From a virus, in IMG/VR virus record IMGVR_UViG_3300035670_000223, positions 1 through 60,740 of that record: a stretch of DNA of 60,740 nt. The stretch is one strand, 5' to 3'. Position numbers and translations under genes: made by a program. Of this stretch, positions 1 through 7,240 are shown piece after piece. Below the pieces are notes generated by a model. That model was not told the origin of the DNA. It saw nothing but the letters and a program-made list of their open reading frames with translations, and ran no database searches. Each line of letters opens with the position of its first letter. Position 1 is the first letter of the stretch.

Positions 1-1
1 C

Positions 2-1957
2 ACATCAGGTACATCTGGTACTTCTGGTTCTTCTGGTACATCAGGATCTTCTGGTCAATCAGGAACATCAGGAACATCGGGTGCCGCAGGCACATCAGGT
101 ACAGCTGGAACATCTGGTTCTACTGGTACATCAGGCACAACAGGGACATCAGGAACATCGGGTGCGAGAGGAACATCAGGAACATCAGGAACGTCTGGCT
201 CTACTGGTACATCGGGTGTTTCAGGAACAGCCGGAACAGCTGGAACATCTGGAAATTCATTTACAATAGCTAATGCCGGCGATGATAGAGTTCTTACATC
301 AAACGGCACAACAAACGGAATTATAGCAGAGCCAAGATTCTTATTTACAACAGGTTCAGGAAGATCTAAAGTAACAATTGATTCCGGAACACTTGAATTG
401 TACGATAGAGACGGCTCTAGTATATCCATTGGTTATGGCGCATACCCAAATATGAATACAGCAATTGCAAATGCAACTGCAATTGGCTATCAAGCATTAA
501 ATACTTCACAGGCTGGAAAAGAAAATATTGCAATCGGATATAAAACATTATATAGTTTGACAAGTGCAGAAGATAATGTTGTAGTGGGAAATTATGCTGG
601 TTATTCTATTACAACTGGAGATAAAAATACTATAATTGGTTGGGGTGCACTAGCAACTTCATCTGCTCAATCCGAAAGCGTTAATATAGGATTCAGGGTT
701 GCTGGAAACGATACTGTAACTGGAAATGCAAACGTATTTATCGGGGCATATGCTGGCTACGATTCTACGGCAATATCTCAGAGTGTATTGATAGGATGGC
801 GAGCAGGTGAAAATATTACATCTGGGCCACAAAATACAATAGTAGGTTATGCAGCGGGCAGTCAAGCAACAAACAAGATCGGTTCAAAAAATATCTATTA
901 CGGCTGGTATGCAGGATACCCCGGTGCAACCATGGCAGGTGATGGTGGTGTGTCACCATCAAACGGAAGCACAAATAATATTATTATAGGAAATAATGTT
1001 GGTATTGTAGCCCGTGGATTAACCATAGCATTTAGAAGCAATCAAGTGGTTATTGGAAATAACGATAATGATTATTATTACCAATGGTTGGCGGGCTGGT
1101 ACGCACCATCAGATGCTAGGGATAAAATAGAAACTGGTTCGATAGGTCTTGGGCTTGATTTTATTAATCAGTTAGATATCAAAAAATTCAAATGGAACAA
1201 AAGAAGTAAATACCAAGACGAGGGGTCAAACGATGGGTCATTGGCAAGTTCTAAATATTCATGGGGTGTAATCGCTCAGAATTTAATTGCCTTAACGGGT
1301 AGCTATCCGGTATTATCGGATATAATTGACACCACAGAGGTATCTTATAAAGATGGCACTCCATATGAAATGTATGTATTTAATCATGATTTATTACTGT
1401 GGCCTGCTGTACAAGCGATTAAAGAAGTAGATTCAAAAATCAGTAACTTTAATTCAAATATATCCAGTTCACAGTATTTTTATGACCAGCGTGAGTATGA
1501 AGTTCAAGATTACAGACATCAGTTTTATTATTTTTCGGGAGAAGCATCATCTTCAAGTGCAAATTCATGGTCTGCTGCTACTTCAAATGACCAATCAACG
1601 GGTGCATTAAAAGTAACATTGCCTTTAAATTCAGCTCATCATATAAAAATAAAATGGATAGGTAGATCGGATGAGACAGGAAATATTGTATCAACATTAC
1701 GTGAAGATACTATACTTGTTCAAAAAGACGGTGGAGTACTTACATATATTAATAAAGTTAACACTGTTAGAACAAACGAAGGAATTGGATTTGATACTAA
1801 TTATATTGGACTGGATACAGGAGACGGCTCTGGTGATGGTCTTGCACTTCAATTTAGAATAGGAAACTATGAAGAAAATATAGTGGATCTATCAGCAAGA
1901 AGTTTTAATTTTAGAGTTAAAGCAGTAGTTGAAATATTATCAGTTGATCATTTGTAA
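2..1957 (+). CDS. Tail fibre, 5'-truncated: collagen-like stalk plus S74 chaperone
   Basis: The open frame runs in from the window edge, so the N-terminus is missing and 651 residues are visible. Residues 1 to about 83 are Gly-X-Y triplets (GTS, GSS, GTA, GST), a collagen-like trimeric stalk. Next comes a region of recurring IAIGY, VVVGNYAG and IIIGNN motifs, typical of left-handed beta-roll head repeats. The motif SDARDK begins near visible residue 370 and marks a peptidase_S74 intramolecular chaperone. In that family the Ser is the self-cleavage site and the Lys assists. A further beta-rich stretch of about 150 residues follows the chaperone, so the true tip may lie after it. The protein is probably a trimeric receptor-binding fibre. 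A second S74 fibre begins at 22073. The internal TTG at 398 is not the start. Confidence 0.85.
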   Translation, partial: TSGTSGTSGSSGTSGSSGQSGTSGTSGAAGTSGTAGTSGSTGTSGTTGTSGTSGARGTSGTSGTSGSTGTSGVSGTAGTAGTSGNSFTIANAGDDRVLTSNGTTNGIIAEPRFLFTTGSGRSKVTIDSGTLELYDRDGSSISIGYGAYPNMNTAIANATAIGYQALNTSQAGKENIAIGYKTLYSLTSAEDNVVVGNYAGYSITTGDKNTIIGWGALATSSAQSESVNIGFRVAGNDTVTGNANVFIGAYAGYDSTAISQSVLIGWRAGENITSGPQNTIVGYAAGSQATNKIGSKNIYYGWYAGYPGATMAGDGGVSPSNGSTNNIIIGNNVGIVARGLTIAFRSNQVVIGNNDNDYYYQWLAGWYAPSDARDKIETGSIGLGLDFINQLDIKKFKWNKRSKYQDEGSNDGSLASSKYSWGVIAQNLIALTGSYPVLSDIIDTTEVSYKDGTPYEMYVFNHDLLLWPAVQAIKEVDSKISNFNSNISSSQYFYDQREYEVQDYRHQFYYFSGEASSSSANSWSAATSNDQSTGALKVTLPLNSAHHIKIKWIGRSDETGNIVSTLREDTILVQKDGGVLTYINKVNTVRTNEGIGFDTNYIGLDTGDGSGDGLALQFRIGNYEENIVDLSARSFNFRVKAVVEILSVDHL

Positions 1958-1975
1958 TTATAAAGGGTTTTTAAT

Positions 1976-2587
1976 ATGGATTTAAATGAAAAAAATATAA
2001 CTCCGGAATCATTAAAAAAAATGTTGACAGGAACACATGAAACACAAAATAAAATTCAAATAGGATATACAGGAGAGGCAACACCAACAGAAATTCGAAA
2101 CATTGGAGATAAATGGACAGATTCGGATGGAAACGAATGGGAACAACGAAACGGATATGCGATAAAATTAGGAAAGGAATGGCAACAAGAATTACGTGAA
2201 TATCTAAATGAATTTAAAAATTGCCCAAAGGAAACATGTACATGTACTATGCCTAAGCGATTAGATGAAAAAATGAAAGTAATACATGGTATGTGTTTTG
2301 ATTGTGTATTATCAATGGAACATAAATTAAGAATTGAAGGAAAATTTGAAGAATATGAAAAACAAAAAGTAAAAAATAATGTAATGGCATGGATAAAAGA
2401 AGCAGAAAAGGATAAAGATTTAATAATAGAAGAGTTAACTCGCTCATTGGAGTTTGTAAACTCAAATGGTCTTGTGGAAAAATGGGGAAATAACGTTGAT
2501 CCCATACAGATGAAAAATAAAATAGAAGCCGATTTTGAGAATTTAAAACAAGATCTATTAAAAAAATTGGAGACTACCGATGGCTAA
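1976..2587 (+). CDS. Hypothetical protein with Cys cluster
   Basis: A 203-residue, charged, mostly helical protein of unknown function. A central stretch has a CPKETCTC cluster, then MCFDC about 30 residues later, which could bind a metal such as zinc. The C-terminal half is rich in Lys and Glu and likely coiled-coil. It follows the fibre gene after 18 bases, and its stop codon overlaps the next start by 8 bases, so it is probably co-transcribed with the following small membrane-protein genes. No signal peptide or membrane segment is visible. A fibre assembly or virion role is possible from position only. Confidence 0.7.
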   Translation: MDLNEKNITPESLKKMLTGTHETQNKIQIGYTGEATPTEIRNIGDKWTDSDGNEWEQRNGYAIKLGKEWQQELREYLNEFKNCPKETCTCTMPKRLDEKMKVIHGMCFDCVLSMEHKLRIEGKFEEYEKQKVKNNVMAWIKEAEKDKDLIIEELTRSLEFVNSNGLVEKWGNNVDPIQMKNKIEADFENLKQDLLKKLETTDG

Positions 2588-2849
2588 CAAAACAAAAAAA
2601 TATCTTTTAGAAATGATTTCAGATGTTGACGGTGATGTCAGTTCTAAACGAATTATAGGATTCGTTTTTACTACTGCCGTTTTGATAACATGGTATTTAA
2701 ATTTAATTTATGCAAAGCCAATTGAACAGTTTATTTTTGATGGCTTGCTATATATAATAGGAATAGCTCTTGCAACAACCGCAGCTGAAAAATTTTCAAG
2801 AAAAAATAATACTGAACAAAGTAACGTTGAGGAAACAAATGCAGAATAA
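2580..2849 (+). CDS. Small two-helix membrane protein, holin-like
   Basis: An 89-residue protein with two hydrophobic stretches, at about residues 25-45 (IIGFVFTTAVLITWYLNLIY) and 53-68 (FDGLLYIIGIALATTA), and charged ends. Size and two-helix topology match many phage holins, but no family signature was recognised. The start overlaps the upstream stop by 8 bases, and the 3' end overlaps the next gene by 11 bases, so it is translationally coupled on both sides. It neighbours a coiled-coil protein with a C-terminal membrane anchor, which is compatible with a lysis cassette, though no endolysin is seen nearby. It could equally be a membrane-bound virion assembly factor. Confidence 0.6.
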   Translation: MANKTKKYLLEMISDVDGDVSSKRIIGFVFTTAVLITWYLNLIYAKPIEQFIFDGLLYIIGIALATTAAEKFSRKNNTEQSNVEETNAE

Positions 2850-3225
2850 TCAGGATATACAGGATTTAATACACGATATAAAAGAGCTAAAAAACTCAAT
2901 AGCTGGTTACGGTATATCGCATATAACAGATGCGATGGATGAGATAAAAGTGAAAATGTCTGATTTAAAAACAGATATAACCGATATCAAAAAAGAAATT
3001 TTAAATCCAGAAACTGGAATAATTGTTAGACTTAATAAACTACAAGATCGAATTCATTATATAGAAAAAGAAAAAATTGCAAAAATAGAAGAAGCATTAG
3101 AACAATTAGAAAATTTAGATATTAATTACAGACAAATATCTGGATTTAAAGAAAATACTGTTAAATTTTTATGGTTATTCCTCGGTGGAATTTTAACAAT
3201 GTTAATTCAATTATTTTCAAAGTAA
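2839..3225 (+). CDS. Coiled-coil protein with C-terminal membrane anchor
   Basis: The chosen ATG at 2839 has a GAGGA ribosome site 5 bases upstream and overlaps the previous stop; the frame is open further upstream but that region only repeats the preceding gene in another frame. The 128-residue product is a long amphipathic helix (repeated I-x-x-I-K heptads, about residues 8-95) followed by one hydrophobic segment at the C-terminus (FLWLFLGGILTMLIQLF). Such tail-anchored coiled coils occur in phage lysis and superinfection modules. No catalytic motif is present, so the function is unknown. Confidence 0.65.
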   Translation: MQNNQDIQDLIHDIKELKNSIAGYGISHITDAMDEIKVKMSDLKTDITDIKKEILNPETGIIVRLNKLQDRIHYIEKEKIAKIEEALEQLENLDINYRQISGFKENTVKFLWLFLGGILTMLIQLFSK

Positions 3226-3229
3226 AATT

Positions 3230-3790
3230 ATGAAAAATATAAATGAAAAAAATGTACCAGCCAATAAAAAACTCTATAATAGAATAAAAGCTAGAATTAA
3301 GAGTAAATTTAAAGTGTGGCCATCCGCATATGCATCGGCAGCGGTTGTAAAAGCATATAAAGCTGCGGGTGGGGGATATAGAAAAACAAATGAAGTTTTA
3401 GAAGTTTTGGGGTACACTACCGATCAATTTGATAATATTTTAGATGTATATTTTGGTGTCAAAAATTCCTTAACTGAATCTATAATCGAAGAGGCAGAAT
3501 ATAAAGGAAGAAAGGTTAAATTGGGGAAACCTTTTAGAACCCCAGGTGGACCAAAAAAGTTTTCAGTATATGTTAAAAACCCAAAGGGAAATGTTGTAAA
3601 AGTTAATTTTGGTCATAAGGGATCGGGTGGTAAAAAAACAATGAAAATTAAAAAAAGCAATCCTGAACGAAGGGCTGCATTTAGAGCTAGGCACAATTGC
3701 GATACCCCAGGACCAAGGACATCTGCAAGGTATTGGTCATGTAGATTTGGGTGGCCGAAAAGTGGAAAAGGAGCAGTAGATAAGACATAA
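3230..3790 (+). CDS. Basic protein, DUF5872-like N-terminus plus phage Arg/Cys domain
   Basis: A 186-residue, strongly basic protein. Residues 25-40 contain KVWPSAYASAAVVKAYKA, the type of motif found in DUF5872 proteins of many aquatic phages. Residues 95-180 carry KPFRTPGGPKKFSVYVKN and RRAAFRARHNCDTPGPRT then ARYWSCRFGW, a conserved phage domain whose two Cys and His residues suggest metal binding. I know this domain from T4-like aquatic phages near packaging and head genes, but not its role. DNA or RNA contact is plausible from its charge. The next gene starts inside this stop codon (TAATG). Confidence 0.7.
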   Translation: MKNINEKNVPANKKLYNRIKARIKSKFKVWPSAYASAAVVKAYKAAGGGYRKTNEVLEVLGYTTDQFDNILDVYFGVKNSLTESIIEEAEYKGRKVKLGKPFRTPGGPKKFSVYVKNPKGNVVKVNFGHKGSGGKKTMKIKKSNPERRAAFRARHNCDTPGPRTSARYWSCRFGWPKSGKGAVDKT

Positions 3791-4581
3791 TGGCAGCAAC
3801 ATGGGTTATATTACAAAAAGATTTAGAACTTATCTTTAGATTAAAACAATCACAGGATTTTTCAGATTTTTCTGAGAAATTTACAGATGCATTTTCGAGA
3901 TCTACGTTAAACTTGGCTACAACTACATTCGGACAATTATTAACATATGGAAATTATAATTTAATAAAATCTTCAATAAAATCATTTTTAGATTTTAATC
4001 GTAATCTTGAACCAAATATAGAAAGATTAAAAATATCTTTAGATAAATTACTTGTTATTATTAATGATATTAGTGAAAATGGTAACATACGTAGTTTAGA
4101 ACTACCGTCAGATATACACCCATTATTAAGAAAAATAATATCCCCCAATATTACAGATTTAAATAAAAAAATAAAAAATTTAAATGAAACTAATCAAAAT
4201 TCAGTTTTAGAATTAAATGAATCAATAGAAAAGTTTAAAAATGATGTAGAAAAATTAAATTTAGAATTAATACCCTACATATATTTGGAGAGTGCTTTTA
4301 TAACATTTTGGTCAACCGTTAAGTTTTCTCCATTACCACCAACACCACCTACAATATCACCCCTCTTTGGAACATCAGTTTTAACCCCCGGCGTCCCCGG
4401 TATATTATCTGTTGGATTTAAAAATGCATTTACGTCAAAAGATCCAACTATAGCATCAACAATAATTGCAAACTCATTAGAAATACACGCAAAAACTATT
4501 TCTGGAACATATTCTGGATTCATAGCAAGTCCTTCTGGTCCTATCCCATCCCCCCCTATTCCATGGGTAAGCGTTATTTGA
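3790..4581 (+). CDS. Hypothetical structural-type protein
   Basis: A 263-residue protein. Residues 1-150 are helical and coiled-coil (long Leu/Ile/Asn/Lys-rich segments). From about residue 175 it changes to a Pro/Gly/Ser-rich, low-charge region (PLPPTPPT, TPGVPGI, SPSGPIPSPPIP). That pairing of a helical stem with a Pro/Gly-rich tail resembles virion accessory proteins. The start ATG overlaps the previous stop as TAATG. No enzymatic motif was seen and the function is unknown. A promoter-like TATTTATT follows its stop codon, so it likely ends one transcription segment. Confidence 0.65.
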   Translation: MAATWVILQKDLELIFRLKQSQDFSDFSEKFTDAFSRSTLNLATTTFGQLLTYGNYNLIKSSIKSFLDFNRNLEPNIERLKISLDKLLVIINDISENGNIRSLELPSDIHPLLRKIISPNITDLNKKIKNLNETNQNSVLELNESIEKFKNDVEKLNLELIPYIYLESAFITFWSTVKFSPLPPTPPTISPLFGTSVLTPGVPGILSVGFKNAFTSKDPTIASTIIANSLEIHAKTISGTYSGFIASPSGPIPSPPIPWVSVI

Positions 4582-4590
4582 ATATTCGTA

Positions 4591-4598
4591 TATTTATT
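4591..4598 (+). promoter_or_regulatory. Candidate late promoter element TATTTATT
   Basis: TATTTATT between the stop at 4581 and the start at 4614. It matches the 8-base motif that recurs before late genes in this window, with the shortest spacing of the set (15 bases to the ATG). Confidence 0.35.
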
Positions 4599-4613
4599 TA
4601 AAAAGGGAATATT

Positions 4614-4943
4614 ATGGATATTATAGATCAACTATTTATTGAAAATGAATTGCGAGAACTTTTTTTAAAAGAAGGCAAATCTGGTTTAAAAAAATGGTTT
4701 AAAGAAAAATGGGTAGATATATCAAGAAAAACTAAGTCTGGGTCCCATCCCCCATGCGGTGCATCTGCTGGTAAAAAAGAAAGGGGCTCGGGAAAGCGTA
4801 AGTATCCAAAATGTGTACCAGCGGCTAAAGCAGCAAGAATGTCAGCAAAACAAAAAAGAAGTGCCGTAGTGCGTAAACGCAAATATGGTTCAACGGCAAA
4901 AGGTAGTGCAAAGTTTGTTTCTACTTTTAAAAATAAAAAATGA
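4614..4943 (+). CDS. Very basic small protein, DUF5872-like
   Basis: A 109-residue protein, acidic for the first 20 residues, then highly basic. The stretch KWVDISRKTKSGSHPPCGAS, then GKRKYPKCVPAAKAARMS, is a conserved aquatic-phage motif with two Cys residues, which I associate with DUF5872-type proteins. The C-terminus (RSAVVRKRKYGSTAKGSAKF) is Lys/Arg-rich and probably binds nucleic acid. Its stop overlaps the next start by 4 bases (ATGA). The gene at 3230 is a second protein of this class, so the cluster may supply DNA-condensing or packaging accessory proteins. That role is inference. Confidence 0.65.
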   Translation: MDIIDQLFIENELRELFLKEGKSGLKKWFKEKWVDISRKTKSGSHPPCGASAGKKERGSGKRKYPKCVPAAKAARMSAKQKRSAVVRKRKYGSTAKGSAKFVSTFKNKK

Positions 4944-5260
4944 AAAAAAATAATATCATATCAATACTTGGCGTCATGTTCTTATGTTCTATCATGGGTG
5001 TATTTATTTTTTGCATAAACAAAAAAAATTATCAAATAGAAAAAAATAAAAAAATTATAGATAGTTTACAAAATTCATTGTTAGAATATAGAAAAATAAA
5101 CGATAGTCTTTATATAGTAGCTAATAAACTTGATAGCATAATCTTAAATCAAGAGGCTATTGTAATAAAAGTTAAAGAAAATTTTATTATTTACAAAACC
5201 CCTGAAATGAAAAACAGCTCTGACGCATATATTTATTTAAAAAAGTTTATAGTAGAATAA
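4940..5260 (+). CDS. Small inner-membrane protein, i-spanin-like
   Basis: A 106-residue protein with one N-terminal membrane helix (about residues 8-27, ISILGVMFLCSIMGVFIFCI), followed by a periplasmic-type coiled coil rich in Lys, Asn and Ser. The topology resembles Rz-type inner-membrane spanins. It overlaps the upstream stop by ATGA and sits 3 bases before a second membrane protein, forming a pair just before the terminase gene. No sequence match to a known spanin was recognised, so the lysis role is inference from topology and pairing. Confidence 0.6.
   Translation: MKKNNIISILGVMFLCSIMGVFIFCINKKNYQIEKNKKIIDSLQNSLLEYRKINDSLYIVANKLDSIILNQEAIVIKVKENFIIYKTPEMKNSSDAYIYLKKFIVE
5230..5237 (+). 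promoter_or_regulatory. Candidate late promoter element TATTTATT
   Basis: TATTTATT inside the end of the preceding gene, 26 bases before the ATG at 5264. The spacing fits the recurrent motif set. It overlaps coding sequence, so chance occurrence is more likely than for the intergenic copies. Confidence 0.25.
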
Positions 5261-5263
5261 AAT

Positions 5264-5641
5264 ATGAAAAAGTTTTTTTTAATATTATTTTTGATTAGTT
5301 CTGTTTCATTGAGAGCACAACAGCAGGATTCTTTGTTTTATTTTTCAAATAGCGAAGTATTAATATTAGCTAATAAAATTCAATTAATACGGGATTCTTT
5401 AAAATTTAAGACGGCTATAGTATATGAACAAGACTCACTGTTAACACTTCACCAGCAAAGAAGTTTAGTTTTTAAAGACCAATTGCAAAATAAAAATACA
5501 CAAATATTAATATTAGAGCAACAAAATCAAGTATTAAAAGAATCAGTAGAATTATTAACACCGACGTGGTATGACAATAAACTATTTTGGTTTGGAAACG
5601 GAGTTGCAGTCACATTAATAGCAGTTTTATTAATAAAATAA
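5264..5641 (+). CDS. Secreted coiled-coil protein with C-terminal membrane helix
   Basis: A 125-residue protein. The N-terminus (MKKFFLILFLISSVSLRAQQ) is a classical signal peptide with cleavage probably at Ala-Gln, a form very common in Bacteroidota. The middle is a Gln/Leu-rich coiled coil (about residues 60-100), and the C-terminus has a membrane helix (NGVAVTLIAVLLIK). It has no lipobox Cys, so it is not a standard o-spanin or u-spanin lipoprotein. With the preceding i-spanin-like protein it may form a periplasm-spanning pair. It is one of the better host clues in the window. Confidence 0.65.
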   Translation: MKKFFLILFLISSVSLRAQQQDSLFYFSNSEVLILANKIQLIRDSLKFKTAIVYEQDSLLTLHQQRSLVFKDQLQNKNTQILILEQQNQVLKESVELLTPTWYDNKLFWFGNGVAVTLIAVLLIK

Positions 5642-5648
5642 GAACCCA

Positions 5649-7229
5649 ATGTCATCGCAAAAAAACATAAAACAATTAATCATAGAAGAATATAAAAAAT
5701 GTGCACTGGATCCAGTGTACTTCATGAAAAAATACTGCCAGATACAACACCCCCAACGCGGAAAAATCTTATTCCATTTATATCCATTTCAAGAAAAAGC
5801 GTTAAAAGAAATATCTAATAACGATTATAATATAATTTTAAAATCTAGACAGCTTGGAATATCTACATTAACAGCTGGTTATGCATTGTGGATGATGATT
5901 TTTAATTCAGATAAAAATGTTCTCGTAATTGCTACTAAACAAGAAGTTGCAAAAAATTTAGTTTTAAAAGTGAGAACGATGCATGATTTATTGCCATCGT
6001 GGTTAAAAAATAAATGTATTGAAGATAATAAACTGTCACTGCGATTTGAAAATGGATCACAAATTAAAGCTGTTTCTGCTGCATCTGATGCTGGTAGATC
6101 TGAATCACTTTCGTTGCTTATAATAGATGAGGCGGCATTTATTGACTATATAGATGAAATATGGGCGTCTGCACAACAAACTCTTGCTAATGGTGGACGT
6201 GCTATAATTTTATCTACCCCAAACGGAACAGGTAATTTCTTCCATAAAACATGGGTAGGTGCAGAAACAGGAGAAAACGGATTTAACACAATATTACTAC
6301 CATGGACGGTACACCCAGAAAGAGATCAGTCATGGAGAGATAAACAGACTCAGCTTCTTGGTGAGAAAATGGCAGCACAGGAATGTGACTGTGACTTCAT
6401 ATCATCTGGTCATACTGTAATCGATGGTTCTATAATTCAATGGTACAACGAGACATATGTAAAAGACCCAATGGAACGCCAAGGAATAGATGGAAATCTC
6501 TGGATATGGGAATATCCAGATTTTACTAAATCATATATTGTTGTTGCAGACGTTGCAAGAGGAGACGGACAAGATTATTCAGCATGCCATGTACTTGACA
6601 TTGAAACATTGCAACAAGTTGCTGAATATAAAGGTAAAATTGACACGAAATCATATGGTAATTTTTTGGTTTCGGTTGCAACACAATACAATGATGCATT
6701 ATTGGTAATAGAAAACTCTAACATAGGATGGGCAGCAATTCAGCAAGCGATTGATCGGGGATATAGAAATCTATACTATTCATATAAAGAAGAAGGATAT
6801 GTAGACCCGGAAGTCCAATTAATAAAGGGATACGATCTAAAAGACAAAACTCAAATGGTAGCTGGCTTTACAATGAGCAGTAGAATACGACCACTTATAA
6901 TATCAAAATTTGAAACGTATTTTAGAGAAAGATTGCCTGTAATATATTCAAAACGATTAATCGAAGAAATGTTTGTATTTATATGGAACGGATCTCGTGC
7001 AGAAGCACTGCGTGGATATAATGATGACTTAGTAATGGCAATGGGCATCGCACTTTGGACTCGTGATTCTGCTATAAAATTAAAAAAAGATGGAATAGAA
7101 TTAACAAAAAATGCACTAAGCAATATTCAAAGACCGAAATTTGCATATAAGAATACTTCAGATGCTAATAATTATTGGAAGATGCAAACTCGTAACAATG
7201 AAAATGAAGATATATCATGGCTTTTATAA
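5649..7229 (+). CDS. 17: Terminase large subunit, T4 gp17-like
   Basis: The 526-residue packaging motor and headful nuclease. It has an N-terminal ATPase with the variant Walker A KSRQLGISTL (about residues 66-75) after a Q motif (YPFQEKAL), Walker B LLIIDEAAF (about 156-164) with catalytic Glu, and the coupling motif ILSTPNGTGNFF. The C-terminal RNase H-like nuclease has acidic residues in VVADVARGDGQDYS (about 297-310), IENSNIG (about 353) and NDDLVMAMG (about 458). Its length is a little below T4 gp17. It lies directly before the portal gene, as in many T4-like marine phages. No small terminase subunit was recognised in the window. Confidence 0.95.
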   Translation: MSSQKNIKQLIIEEYKKCALDPVYFMKKYCQIQHPQRGKILFHLYPFQEKALKEISNNDYNIILKSRQLGISTLTAGYALWMMIFNSDKNVLVIATKQEVAKNLVLKVRTMHDLLPSWLKNKCIEDNKLSLRFENGSQIKAVSAASDAGRSESLSLLIIDEAAFIDYIDEIWASAQQTLANGGRAIILSTPNGTGNFFHKTWVGAETGENGFNTILLPWTVHPERDQSWRDKQTQLLGEKMAAQECDCDFISSGHTVIDGSIIQWYNETYVKDPMERQGIDGNLWIWEYPDFTKSYIVVADVARGDGQDYSACHVLDIETLQQVAEYKGKIDTKSYGNFLVSVATQYNDALLVIENSNIGWAAIQQAIDRGYRNLYYSYKEEGYVDPEVQLIKGYDLKDKTQMVAGFTMSSRIRPLIISKFETYFRERLPVIYSKRLIEEMFVFIWNGSRAEALRGYNDDLVMAMGIALWTRDSAIKLKKDGIELTKNALSNIQRPKFAYKNTSDANNYWKMQTRNNENEDISWLL

Positions 7230-7240
7230 AAAGGTGAAAA

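Noticed and set aside
398-400. TTG as start of the first fibre gene
   Set aside because: The same frame is open back to base 2 with collagen-like sequence, so the gene simply enters from outside the window.
55-429. Minus-strand frame rich in VPDVP repeats
   Set aside because: It is the reverse reading of the Gly-Thr-Ser collagen-like repeats of the fibre gene.
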